A stretch of DNA of 33,069 nt from Pseudomonas sp. JM0905a (GTDB lineage: Bacteria > Pseudomonadota > Gammaproteobacteria > Pseudomonadales > Pseudomonadaceae): positions 1 through 33,069 of the forward strand of contig NZ_JACXBU010000022.1 in assembly GCF_014700075.1 (NCBI RefSeq), written 5' to 3'. A program made the position numbers and the translations under genes. Under the pieces are notes generated by a model. It was not told where the DNA came from. It ran no database searches and saw only the letters and a list, made by a program, of their open reading frames with translations. Positions 14,890 through 23,574 of this stretch are shown in pieces. Each line of letters begins with the position of its first letter. The first letter of the stretch is position 1.

Positions 14890-17124
14890 ATGTACCTTCC
14901 GAACGACGCGTCAAAGGCACGGCTGCGCGAAGCGGAACTTGCAAGAAGGAATTTCGAAGAGCTCGCGAATGCCCTCGCTAAAGGGGAAGTCACACGACGC
15001 GACTTCATCAAATGGGGCCTGGCTACATCCAGCGGCCTGCTGGTGCCCGTACACGGCCTGACCCCCTTCTCCAGCAGCGCCTATGCGGCAGTTTTCGACA
15101 TCCCCACCGGATTGCCGCCGAGCCCACTGTTCGGCGTGCAACCTTTCACCCAACCGATGCCGCGCTTCGACGTGCTGCCCCGCAAGACATTCACCTTCGG
15201 CGCGGGTGCGATGGACCCCATTCCCGCCTTCCCGGGCGTACCCGGCCCCGACCCGACCGAACAGGCCAATGTCACGCAGCAACCGGTACCCGCCGTGCTG
15301 GGTGGCGGCACCGGCCCCATCGAAGGGCGTCCCCCGGGACCGATCTGGGCCCACCAGCAGTGGGCAAGCTTCCCGCCCCAAATGGTGGTGGAAGTCACCC
15401 AGGAAGGCGCCAAGCCCAACACCGCCTACAACCCCGGCGTACCGTCAAGCCTGAACTCTGGAATCGACGCCAGCCGGCCATTCCGCCCGGCGTTCCACCC
15501 CGACTTGCCAGATCAAGGGACGCTGAAACTCTGGACCTTCAACGGCACCCTGCCGCCCAAGCTGCTGATCGGTCGTTACCACGAGTCGATCCTGTTCCGT
15601 CACCACAACCGGTTGCCGGACGATCCGACGCGCAATGGCGGCTTCGGCATCCACACCATCAGCACCCACGAGCACAACGGCCACCATGGGGCGGAAAACG
15701 ATGGTTTCACCGGCGCCTATTTCTTCCCCCGGCAGTATTACGACTACCACTACCCGATCTGCCACGGCGGCTATAACACCATCAACCTGGATGCCGCCGA
15801 GCCGCGTTGCGGCACGCCGACCGACGCCGGTGGTATCGAAAACGTCCAGGGTGACTTCCACGAAACCATGAGCACCCACTGGTTCCACGACCACATGTTC
15901 AGCTTCACCGCGCAGAACGTGTACAAGGGCAACGCCGGGATGTTCAACATCTACAGCAGCCTGGACCGCGGTAACGAAGAGATGGATGACGGCGTGAACC
16001 TGCGCCTGCCCAGCGGCTCGGCCAAGTCGTACGGCAACCTCGACTACGACGTGAACCTGATGCTCGCCGACAAGGCCTGGGATGCCGATGGCCAACTGGC
16101 GATGGACATCTTCGACTTCGACGGATTCCTCGGCGACGTGATGACCGTGAACCTGGTCTACAAGCCGTTCTTCGAGGTGGAGCGGCGCAAGTACCGCTTC
16201 CGCATCCTCAACGCGGCGGTTGCGCGGTTCTTCAAGCTGGCCCTGAGCGACGCCTCGCCGATGGTCCAGATCGCCAATGACGGTAACCTGCTGCCGAACC
16301 CGGTGGTGCTCAACACGCTGGACGAATTAGGCATCGCCGAGCGCTACGACATCGTCATCGACTTCTCCCGTTATTCCATCGGGAGCAAGGTCTGGATGGT
16401 CAACCTCGCCGAACACGAGAATGGCCGCCGGCCGAAGGAAGACCTGTCCCTGCGCGAAGCCCTGTCGGGCTCCTCCAGCGATCCCTGCGTGGGCCGTTTC
16501 CTGGAGTTCCGCATCGTGCGTGACCCGGCCCGGCCCGATGTCAGCCAGGTGCCGGAGCAGTTGATCGTGAACCCGGACCTGACGACCATTCCGGTCGCAG
16601 CCCAGCGCACCTTCGAGTTTGGCCGTGGCGCCAAGCAGAACAGCACCGACCCGATCACCAGCTTCCTGGGTCCGTGGGGCATCAAGGTCGACGGGGTTAC
16701 CACACTGGCGGCGGACTTCGGTCGGGTTTCGGCCGCTCCGCGCTTCGGCACCCGCGAGGTCTGGACCTTGAGGAACGGCGGCGGCGGCTGGGACCACCCG
16801 ATCCACATCCACTTCGAGGAAGGGCAGATCCTCGCCCGCGACGGCAAGGCGAGCAACGTGCCGGCCTGGGAACGCGGACGCAAGGACGTGTACCGCCTGC
16901 ACCCGGGGGGCAGCGTCACGCTCACCATGCAGTTTCGCGACTTCGGCGGTATGTTCATGGAGCACTGCCACAACACCACCCACGAAGACAACGCCATGTT
17001 GCTACGCTGGGAAATCGACGATGCCGGCGGCGCGTTCCTGCGCCCGCTGCCAACGCCGATTCCAACGCCACAGGGCGTGAAGTTCGTGCCTCCCGACGAA
17101 ATCCTGCCCACCGCGTTCCGCTAG
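14890..17124 (+). CDS. Tat-exported multicopper oxidase
   Basis: The 744-residue protein has an unusually long cytoplasmic lead before its twin-arginine signal (RRDFIKWG at 36-43, hydrophobic stretch to about 68). All copper sites are present: His260-x-His262 (THEHNG), His333-x-His335 (HWFHDH), His636-x-x-His639-x-His641 (HPIHIH), and the His692-Cys693-His694...His698...Met703 motif with the type 1 Cys and axial Met. Multicopper oxidases take electrons from phenols, metals or other donors and reduce O2 to water. The size is larger than CueO or laccase, and the substrate cannot be read from sequence. GGAGGA precedes the ATG. The next genes encode a SCO-cytochrome fusion and an exported protein, which suggests copper delivery and electron transfer to or from this oxidase. 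Confidence 0.9.
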   Translation: MYLPNDASKARLREAELARRNFEELANALAKGEVTRRDFIKWGLATSSGLLVPVHGLTPFSSSAYAAVFDIPTGLPPSPLFGVQPFTQPMPRFDVLPRKTFTFGAGAMDPIPAFPGVPGPDPTEQANVTQQPVPAVLGGGTGPIEGRPPGPIWAHQQWASFPPQMVVEVTQEGAKPNTAYNPGVPSSLNSGIDASRPFRPAFHPDLPDQGTLKLWTFNGTLPPKLLIGRYHESILFRHHNRLPDDPTRNGGFGIHTISTHEHNGHHGAENDGFTGAYFFPRQYYDYHYPICHGGYNTINLDAAEPRCGTPTDAGGIENVQGDFHETMSTHWFHDHMFSFTAQNVYKGNAGMFNIYSSLDRGNEEMDDGVNLRLPSGSAKSYGNLDYDVNLMLADKAWDADGQLAMDIFDFDGFLGDVMTVNLVYKPFFEVERRKYRFRILNAAVARFFKLALSDASPMVQIANDGNLLPNPVVLNTLDELGIAERYDIVIDFSRYSIGSKVWMVNLAEHENGRRPKEDLSLREALSGSSSDPCVGRFLEFRIVRDPARPDVSQVPEQLIVNPDLTTIPVAAQRTFEFGRGAKQNSTDPITSFLGPWGIKVDGVTTLAADFGRVSAAPRFGTREVWTLRNGGGGWDHPIHIHFEEGQILARDGKASNVPAWERGRKDVYRLHPGGSVTLTMQFRDFGGMFMEHCHNTTHEDNAMLLRWEIDDAGGAFLRPLPTPIPTPQGVKFVPPDEILPTAFR

Positions 17125-17133
17125 GAGGTCGAC

Positions 17134-18096
17134 ATGGGCGGCTTGAAATGGCTGGTGCTGCTGGCCGTCAGCGCGCTGACGGCCAGCGGGGCGTTCGCGG
17201 CGCAGCCCTGGGGCCCCGGCTACTTCCCCGACGTGCCCCTGGTCACCCAGGACGGTCGGACCGTGCACCTTTATCAGGACCTGCTGAAAGGCAAGCTGGT
17301 AGCGATCAACATGATCTTCACCTCTTGCGCGGACAGCTGCCCGCTCAGTACGGCCAACCTGGCCAGGGTGCAGCGGCAACTCGGGGACCAGGCGGCGAAC
17401 ATCCACTTCTACTCCATCACCGTCGACCCCGAGACCGACACGCCGGAGGTGCTCAAGGCCTATGCCGAGAAGTTCCATGCGGGGCCGAACTGGCTGTTCC
17501 TTACCGGTAAGCCGGAGGACATTCGCCTGGCGCAGAGGAAGCTGGGCCTGTGGTCCAGCACCGATGCCGAAGACCCGGACGGACACCTGACCAGCCTGAC
17601 GGTAGGCAACGAATCCACCGGGCAGTGGATGCGCCAATCCACCCTGGACAACCCGAATTTCCTCGCGGCCAAGATCAGCACCTTCCTGCTCGGCTGGCAG
17701 AACCAGCGCGGAGTGGCTACCCAGAGCTATACGAACGTGCCGCCCATCGCCAACCCCGACGCCGGCCACCTGCTATTCCGCAAGACCTGTGCAGCCTGCC
17801 ACACCATCGGCAAGGGCGAGGCGTTGGGACCGGACCTGCGAGGTGTGACCACGCGGCGCGACAAGGACTGGCTACGGCGCTTCATCACGGCCCCGGACCA
17901 GATGCTGGAGCAGAGGGACCCGATCGCCATGGAGCTGTTCGCCCGCCACAACCAGGTGCGCATGCCCAATCTGCACCTGAGCAACGAGGATGTAGAGGCG
18001 CTGATCCACTATCTCGAACAACAAGGCGCGACCCCACCAGATCAGTCGGAGTCGCCGCCCCCTCCGCCGAGCGGGGGGAGCCTGGCGACCCCCTGA
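17134..18096 (+). CDS. SCO1/SenC copper chaperone fused to cytochrome c
   Basis: The 320-residue protein has a signal peptide (about 1-22), a thioredoxin-like SCO domain (about 25-190) and a class I cytochrome c domain (about 205-297). The SCO copper site is Cys65-x3-Cys69 (TSCADSC) with a probable His151. The haem site is Cys219-A-A-Cys222-His223, with Met277 (VRMPNL) as likely sixth ligand. A Pro-rich tail closes the chain. SCO proteins deliver copper or reduce thiols for copper enzymes; the fused haem domain adds an electron carrier. It starts 9 bp after the multicopper oxidase gene with AGGAGG before the ATG. The pairing suggests it matures the oxidase, feeds it electrons, or both. Confidence 0.9.
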   Translation: MGGLKWLVLLAVSALTASGAFAAQPWGPGYFPDVPLVTQDGRTVHLYQDLLKGKLVAINMIFTSCADSCPLSTANLARVQRQLGDQAANIHFYSITVDPETDTPEVLKAYAEKFHAGPNWLFLTGKPEDIRLAQRKLGLWSSTDAEDPDGHLTSLTVGNESTGQWMRQSTLDNPNFLAAKISTFLLGWQNQRGVATQSYTNVPPIANPDAGHLLFRKTCAACHTIGKGEALGPDLRGVTTRRDKDWLRRFITAPDQMLEQRDPIAMELFARHNQVRMPNLHLSNEDVEALIHYLEQQGATPPDQSESPPPPPSGGSLATP

Positions 18097-18113
18097 GGGT
18101 CGAGGAGGTACAG

Positions 18114-18608
18114 ATGAACATCGATCGACGGCATCTACCTGCCGCACTCTTGACCTTTGCAGGCCTCCTGGCCGCCACGGCATCAGGTATCGCCAAGGCG
18201 CTGCCGCTGTTCACGCGAAGAGCGGACCAGCTCATGGTGCCCATTGCCGGCACCCTGACGACCGCAACCGAAGACATCAACCTGAGCGGTATCGCTCGCA
18301 TCAGGAGCACAGAATTCAGCGACGCCGATTTCAATGGTCCGCCAGGGGCCATCCTGCACATCGACTTTGTCAACGTGGTGGGGGCTGGAATGAGCAGCAA
18401 GACCCGCTTCTTCGCCCATGGCGAACACCAGGTGGTGCGTGAATTGCGCACAACCGACGTCGTGGAGCTGACTTTCCTCATCACGCCAGTTGGCGCCAGG
18501 GCCACGACGGTGGCAATTCCCGTGCTGGCCACCTTCCAGTTGACCTTCAATGTCGACCAGGGCCAGCTCACCGCTGCCACCGGGAGCTTCTCGACTCCCG
18601 CCTTCTGA
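18114..18608 (+). CDS. Exported protein of unknown function in the multicopper oxidase operon
   Basis: The 164-residue protein has an N-terminal signal (basic MNIDRRH, hydrophobic to about 29) and then a Thr/Val-rich sequence that looks all-beta. There is no Cys, haem motif or recognisable family. GAGGAGG precedes the ATG, and the gene follows the SCO fusion by 17 bp, so it belongs to the same operon. A GC-rich hairpin (TGCCGG / CCGGCA, 18623-18642) without a T-tract follows. It may be a periplasmic partner of the multicopper oxidase; the function is not known. Confidence 0.75.
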   Translation: MNIDRRHLPAALLTFAGLLAATASGIAKALPLFTRRADQLMVPIAGTLTTATEDINLSGIARIRSTEFSDADFNGPPGAILHIDFVNVVGAGMSSKTRFFAHGEHQVVRELRTTDVVELTFLITPVGARATTVAIPVLATFQLTFNVDQGQLTAATGSFSTPAF

Positions 18609-18650
18609 ACTAGCGGTGGCCGCTGCCGGACGCGGGGCCGGCAGGGCCAT

Positions 18651-18668
18651 CTACTACTTTGGTACAGG
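18651..18668 (+). promoter_or_regulatory. Putative alcohol-regulon operator upstream of the CxxxCW gene and agmR
   Basis: The plus strand reads CTACTACTTTGGTACAGG, 79 bp before the CxxxCW gene. Because agmR follows on the same strand after a 53-bp gap, this site could also give autoregulation. Confidence 0.7.
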
Positions 18669-18747
18669 TTGCCCCCTCTCAACGTCGAATACCCAAAGCA
18701 GCGGCGCTGGCCTGTAATGGATACATAAAAAGAACAGAGCGTCCGCC

Positions 18748-19293
18748 ATGAAACGCCTACTCACCTGCCTCGCCTGCATTGTCCTTGCGCTGCCCGCCTT
18801 CGCCGGCGAGACGGCCGACACCCCGCTGTTCTCCGCCGACGGCTACCGCCTGACGCGCTACCGCAGCCCCACGCCTGCCCACGCCGAAGCCGCCCGAACC
18901 CTGGATACCCCCCAGCTCCAGGCCCAGTTGAAGGCGCAGCCCGACACCCTGCTGGTCGACGTCTACCGCCGCCAGTGGCTGCAGGGGCAATTCATCGAAG
19001 ACGAGCCCCATGCCAACCTGCCCGGCAGTCTCTGGCTGGCCAACACCGGTGACGGCGAACTCAGCGCCCAATGGCAGGACTACTTCAGCCGCAACCTGCA
19101 ACAGGCCAGTGGCGGCCGACACGACCGCGCCCTGGTGTTCTACTGCCGCTCCGACTGCTGGCTCAGCTGGAACGCGGTGAAGCGCGCCGCCGCTCTGGGC
19201 TACACCAACCTCTACTGGTACCGTGACGGCATCGATGCCTGGGAGCAGGCCGGACTGCCCCTGCAGCCCGCCCGCCCCGTGCCCTTCCCCTGA
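18748..19293 (+). CDS. PQQ-dependent catabolism-associated CxxxCW rhodanese-like protein
   Basis: The 181-residue exported protein has a signal peptide (about 1-19, ending AFAG) and a rhodanese-like fold. It carries the defining motif YCRSDCWLSWN, with Cys133, Cys137 and Trp138, followed by KRAAALGYTNLYWYRDGIDAW. This family occurs almost only beside PQQ alcohol dehydrogenase systems. Rhodaneses move sulfur on an active-site Cys, so with the SoxYZ-like carrier and SoxH-like hydrolase it may belong to a thiol relay whose purpose is unknown. The ribosome site is weak. It is followed by agmR on the same strand and has a good operator upstream. Confidence 0.88.
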   Translation: MKRLLTCLACIVLALPAFAGETADTPLFSADGYRLTRYRSPTPAHAEAARTLDTPQLQAQLKAQPDTLLVDVYRRQWLQGQFIEDEPHANLPGSLWLANTGDGELSAQWQDYFSRNLQQASGGRHDRALVFYCRSDCWLSWNAVKRAAALGYTNLYWYRDGIDAWEQAGLPLQPARPVPFP

Positions 19294-19346
19294 TCCGGCG
19301 TGTCCGGATAAGCCGCACCATAATGAGAAAAACGAGGTGAAAGGCC

Positions 19347-20009
19347 GTGTACAAGATTCTGATTGCCGATGACCACCCACTGTTCCGCGAAGCCATCCAT
19401 AACGTCATCAGCGACGGCTTCCCGGAAAGCGAAGTGATGGAGACCGCCGACCTGGACAGTGCCCTGGCGCTGACCCACGAGCACGACGACCTCGACCTGA
19501 TCCTGCTGGACCTGAACATGCCCGGCATGCACGGCCTGAACGGGCTGATCAACCTGCGCAATGAGGCGCCGACAGTGCCGGTGGTGATCGTCTCCGCCGA
19601 GCAGGACAAGCAGGTTGTGCTGCAGGCCATCACCTACGGCGCGGTGGGCTTCATCACCAAGTCCTCGCCGCGGGCACAGATGACCGATGCCATCGAGCAG
19701 ATACTCAACGGCAACGTCTACCTGCCGTCGGACATCATCCGCACCCAGAAGGCCTCGCCGCGCCGCCACCACGAAGAAGCCAGCATCCCGCCCGAGCTGT
19801 TGCAGGCCCTGACCCGCAAGCAGCTGCTGGTGCTGGAGCGGATGACCAAGGGCGAATCCAACAAGCAGATCGCCTACAACCTGGACATCGCCGAAACCAC
19901 GGTGAAGGCCCATGTCTCGGCCATCCTGCGCAAGCTCAACGTGCACAACCGGGTGCAGGCCATTCTCTCGGCCAGCGATATCGACTTCACTGCTTACCTG
20001 CGTCGCTGA
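19347..20009 (+). CDS. agmR: LuxR/NarL-family response regulator AgmR (ErbR/PedR1/ErdR type)
   Basis: The 220-residue protein starts with GTG ([17 protein letters not shown]) behind GAGGTG. The receiver domain (1-120) has Asp8-Asp9, phospho-acceptor Asp55 ([10 protein letters not shown]) and Lys105. The LuxR-type helix-turn-helix is at about 155-210 ([25 protein letters not shown]). It closely resembles P. aeruginosa AgmR/ErbR and P. putida PedR1/ErdR, known activators of alcohol oxidation genes. NarL-family dimers bind inverted repeats, so this is the best candidate to bind the 18-bp palindrome found throughout the window. Its likely partner is the soluble hybrid kinase encoded at 21004-23574. 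Confidence 0.93.
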   Translation: MYKILIADDHPLFREAIHNVISDGFPESEVMETADLDSALALTHEHDDLDLILLDLNMPGMHGLNGLINLRNEAPTVPVVIVSAEQDKQVVLQAITYGAVGFITKSSPRAQMTDAIEQILNGNVYLPSDIIRTQKASPRRHHEEASIPPELLQALTRKQLLVLERMTKGESNKQIAYNLDIAETTVKAHVSAILRKLNVHNRVQAILSASDIDFTAYLRR

Positions 20010-20037
20010 CCATCCGGGTACTTCCCTAAGGACGACC

Positions 20038-20895
20038 ATGCCTGCCGCCCGCACGCTGCTGTTCACGGCCCTGGCCATGCTGGCCTTCGCCGGCAATTCC
20101 CTGCTCTGCCGACTCGCCCTCAAGCACACCGACATAGACGCGGTGAGCTTCACCGCTATCCGCATCGCCTCCGGCGCCCTGATGCTCTGGCTGCTGCTGC
20201 GCCTGCGCCGTCAGCCCCTGGCCGCCACCGGCAACTGGCGCGCGGCCGCGGCGCTGTTCGTCTACGCCGCCGCGTTCTCCTACGCCTACCTGCAACTGGA
20301 CGCCGGCGCCGGGGCGCTGCTGCTGTTCGGCGCGGTGCAGCTGTGCATGGTGGTCTTCGGCCTTGTGCGCGGTGAACGCCTGAACCTGCAACAGGCCCTG
20401 GGCTTCGCCCTGGCGACCGGGGGACTGGTGGTCCTGCTGCTGCCCGGTGCCAGCGCACCGCCGCTGGTGGGCGGCCTGCTGATGCTGCTCGCGGGCCTCG
20501 CCTGGGGCGCCTACACCCTGCTCGGACGCCAGGCTGGCCTGCCGCTGGCGGCCACCGCCGGCAACTTCATCCGCGCCCTGCCCTTCGCCGCGCTACTCAT
20601 GCTGCCCTTCATCGACCAGCTGCGCCTCGACCTGCCGGGATTCATCTACGCCGTGCTTTCCGGCGCCCTGACCTCCGGCATCGGCTACGCCATCTGGTAC
20701 AGCGCCCTCCCCGGCCTCGGTGCCCTCCAGGCCGCCAGCGTGCAACTGAGCGTCCCGGTCCTTGCAGCCCTTGGCGGCGCCCTGCTGCTGGGCGAACACA
20801 TCAGCCTGCGCCTGGCGCTGGTTTCAGTAGCCGTGCTTGGCGGCATCGCCCTTGTGCTGCGGGCGAAGTTCCAGGCGGTGCCGCAGCGGGCTTGA
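20038..20895 (+). CDS. EamA/DMT-family permease
   Basis: The 285-residue protein has ten predicted membrane segments arranged as two five-helix EamA halves; the second half includes LLMLLAGLAWGAYTLLGRQ and SVQLSVPVLAALGGALLLGE, both typical of the family. DMT permeases usually export metabolites or amino acids, and the substrate cannot be predicted. The gene lies 28 bp after agmR with TAAGGACG before the ATG, so it is probably co-transcribed. A permease in the same place follows the agmR homologue in P. aeruginosa. REP-like sequence follows the stop. Confidence 0.88.
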   Translation: MPAARTLLFTALAMLAFAGNSLLCRLALKHTDIDAVSFTAIRIASGALMLWLLLRLRRQPLAATGNWRAAAALFVYAAAFSYAYLQLDAGAGALLLFGAVQLCMVVFGLVRGERLNLQQALGFALATGGLVVLLLPGASAPPLVGGLLMLLAGLAWGAYTLLGRQAGLPLAATAGNFIRALPFAALLMLPFIDQLRLDLPGFIYAVLSGALTSGIGYAIWYSALPGLGALQAASVQLSVPVLAALGGALLLGEHISLRLALVSVAVLGGIALVLRAKFQAVPQRA

Positions 20896-20907
20896 TACAC
20901 GCTTCTC

Positions 20908-20999
20908 TGTGGGGGCCGAATAAGTTCGCCCCTACAAAAAAGCGCGTCGTCCTGTAGCTAACAATGGCGTCGGTTGCCTTCCCTGTAGGGGCAATTGGC
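20908..20999. repeat. Degenerate REP-like elements between convergent genes
   Basis: A degraded element (GTGGGGGCCGAA...TTCGCCCCTAC, 20908-20935) and a second half (CCTGTAGGGGCAATTGGCG, 20982-20999) fill the space between the convergent permease and kinase genes. No other terminator was seen, so these may act as the transcript ends. Confidence 0.6.
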
Positions 21000-21003
21000 G
21001 CCT

Positions 21004-23574
21004 TCACCGCTCCAACAAATGACTCATCGCCGTCTTCAGCTTCATCGGCCGCACCGGTTTGTGCATCAGGGTGTGGCCGAGTTCGCGCATCTGCTGTTTG
21101 AGCTCGTTGCTGTAGTTGGCGGTGATCATCAAGGCCGGGAGCGGTGTGCTGCGGCGGGCGTTAATGGTGGCGACGGCGTCGACGCCGTTGCAGCCGTTGT
21201 CCAGGTGGTAGTCGGCGATCAGCAGGTCGGCGTCGGCGTGGAAGTTCTCCACCTGGCGTGCCAGGTCTTCTTCCGAGAGCGCGGTGGTGACCTGGCAGCC
21301 CCAGCCTTCCAGCAGGGTACGCATGCCCGCGCAGATGGCGGCGTCATTGTCCAGCACCCAGATCCGCGCGCCGTTGAGCCGCTCCAGGACCGCCTCGGGC
21401 TCACTGCGTTCCGGTTTCTGCCGGGGCACGCGCCGAGCGAGCGGCACTTCCACCGCGAACAGCGAGCCCTTACCCAGTTCCGAGGACACATGGATGCGAT
21501 GACCGAGCATGCGCGCGATTTTCTCGACAATGGCGAGGCCCAGGCCGAGCCCGCGGTCCTGCTTCTCGCGTACCACCTCCCCGCGTTTGAACTCCTGGAA
21601 AATCTCCCCGAGCTTGTCCCGGGGGATGCCGACTCCGGTATCGCGGACCTCGATCCACAGGCTCTGCCGTCGACGACGGCAGCCCAGCAGGATGCGGCCT
21701 TGCGGCGTGTAGCGGATGGCGTTGCTGAGCAGGTTGCGGAGGATGCGCGCCAGCAGTTGCAGGTCGCTGCGTACCAGGGCCGAGCTGGGGACGAAGTCCA
21801 GCTGCAGGCCTTCGCTGGTGGCGATCTGGCGATATTCCACGGCCAGGTTGTCGAGCAGTTCGCCGACGGCGAAGGACGCGATATCCGGCTTGATCACCCC
21901 GGCATCCAGTTTGGAGATGTCCACCAGGGTTCCCAGCAGGTTCTCCACGTCTTCCAGCGAGTTGCTGACATTGCGCACCAGGGCCAGGTTGCAGGTCTGG
22001 CTGCGCTGTTCCAGTAGCGCACTGGTGAACAGCCGTGCGGCGTTGAGTGGTTGCAGCAGGTCATGGCTGACCGCCGCGAGGAACTTGGTCTTGGACAGGT
22101 TGGCCTTCTCCGCCTCGAACTTGGCTTCACGCAGGCGCAGTTCCATCTGCGCGCGCTCGTCGATTTCGCGACGCAGCTGGCTATTGAGTGCGGTGAGTTC
22201 GGTGGTGCGCTCACGCACCCGTTGTTCGAGGTTCTGGTAGGCCTGGTGGAGAGCCTCAGCAGTGCGACGGCGCTCAGTGATGTCGCGGATCAGCACGAAG
22301 ATGCCGACCACCTCGCCGTTGGCCAGGCGATTGGGCACATAGGAGCGCAGCATGCAGCGCTCCTGGCCGTTGTGGTTGGTTTCCGTGACTTCGAAGGACA
22401 GGCTTTCACCATTCAGCGCCCGCTCCACGTAAGGCTCCAGGCGCAGCCAGTGTTCTTCACTGTGCACCTCGCGCAGGCTCTGGCCGAGCATCGAGCCACG
22501 CGGCCAGCGGTACCACTCCTCATAGACCTTGTTGGTGAATTCGTAGACCAGGTCGGCGCTCAGGTAGGCGATCAGCGCCGGAACATGGTCGGTGATCAGG
22601 CGAATCCAGCGCTCGCTCTCGGCCAGTGCCTCGGCATGGCGATAGCGTTCGGTGATGTCGGTGAACGTGTTGACGAAGCCGCCGGTGGGCAACGGATGGG
22701 TGCGCACCTCCAGCACGCGGCCGTTGTATAGGCGCTGCTCCATCTCGCGAACGGGACGGCCGTTGGCGTCGCGGGTGTCCGGGGTGAGCAGCGGCAGTTC
22801 GCTGTCGGCCATGACGCTGGCGAAGCTGCGGTGCGCTTCCACCGGGGCCAGCCCGCAGAGTTCGAGGAAGCGGTGGTTCCACAGCTCCAGGATGCCCTCG
22901 GCGCTGACCATGGCCACGCCCTGGGACAGGTTGTCGACGGCGCGCTGCAACAGGCGCGACTTCTGCGCGATCGCCTGTTCGCGGCGGGCGGTTTCGCTCT
23001 GCTTCACTTCGGTGATGTCGGTATAGAGGATCACCAGCCCGCCCTCGCGGGTGGGCCGTTCGCTGACCTGCACCCAGCGGCCGTCATGCAGCCGGTAGAG
23101 GACGTTGTCGTCGCTTCCTCGATGCTCTTCGACGATCAGGCCGGTGCTGTCTGCCAGGCGACGGATCTCCGAAAGCCGGGTACCGGCGCCGATGCGCGCA
23201 CGGGTGCGGGCCCAGAAGGATTTGAAGCGGCTGTTGAAGAGGACGATGCGCTGGTCACGGTCGAACAGCACGAAGGCGTCGGAGATGCTTTCGATGGCGT
23301 CGATCAGGTGCTGATGGGCAGTCTCCGCCCGCAGCCTGGCGTCACTCAGCAAGCGGTTGCTGGCCTTGAGTTCGGCCATGGCCTGGTTCAGCGCATCGGT
23401 GCGCTCGCGTACCTGCTCGGCCAACACCACCGAATGCTGGAAGGCGGCATAGCTGTCATCGCGACGGGAAGCGCTGGACTCGACCCGCTCGATCAGGGCC
23501 GCATTGATGCGGCGCAGCTTGCAGTTCTCTTCCTCCAGCGCAGCCAGCCGCGCCTGCTGTTCAGCGGCATCCAT
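21004..23574 (-). CDS. Soluble PAS hybrid histidine kinase (ErcS'/PedS1-like)
   Basis: The 856-residue protein has no membrane segment. An N-terminal coiled coil (about 5-75) is followed by three PAS regions (about 83-190, 206-311 and 321-436), a second coiled coil, a HisKA domain with His504 (FLAAVSHDLLQPLNAAR), and an ATPase domain (NAIRYTP, DTGVGIP, GLGLGLAI). A C-terminal receiver follows, with acceptor Asp788 (LLIADYHLDNG) and Lys near 839 (HKPVRP). The start at 23574 overlaps the FIST stop by 14 nt and keeps the coiled coil; a longer frame to 23631 is possible. Related kinases control ethanol oxidation in P. aeruginosa. With AgmR next door it likely senses an internal redox or aldehyde signal. 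How the signal passes from the receiver to AgmR, perhaps via a separate Hpt protein, is not visible. Confidence 0.92.
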   Translation of the reverse strand: MDAAEQQARLAALEEENCKLRRINAALIERVESSASRRDDSYAAFQHSVVLAEQVRERTDALNQAMAELKASNRLLSDARLRAETAHQHLIDAIESISDAFVLFDRDQRIVLFNSRFKSFWARTRARIGAGTRLSEIRRLADSTGLIVEEHRGSDDNVLYRLHDGRWVQVSERPTREGGLVILYTDITEVKQSETARREQAIAQKSRLLQRAVDNLSQGVAMVSAEGILELWNHRFLELCGLAPVEAHRSFASVMADSELPLLTPDTRDANGRPVREMEQRLYNGRVLEVRTHPLPTGGFVNTFTDITERYRHAEALAESERWIRLITDHVPALIAYLSADLVYEFTNKVYEEWYRWPRGSMLGQSLREVHSEEHWLRLEPYVERALNGESLSFEVTETNHNGQERCMLRSYVPNRLANGEVVGIFVLIRDITERRRTAEALHQAYQNLEQRVRERTTELTALNSQLRREIDERAQMELRLREAKFEAEKANLSKTKFLAAVSHDLLQPLNAARLFTSALLEQRSQTCNLALVRNVSNSLEDVENLLGTLVDISKLDAGVIKPDIASFAVGELLDNLAVEYRQIATSEGLQLDFVPSSALVRSDLQLLARILRNLLSNAIRYTPQGRILLGCRRRRQSLWIEVRDTGVGIPRDKLGEIFQEFKRGEVVREKQDRGLGLGLAIVEKIARMLGHRIHVSSELGKGSLFAVEVPLARRVPRQKPERSEPEAVLERLNGARIWVLDNDAAICAGMRTLLEGWGCQVTTALSEEDLARQVENFHADADLLIADYHLDNGCNGVDAVATINARRSTPLPALMITANYSNELKQQMRELGHTLMHKPVRPMKLKTAMSHLLER

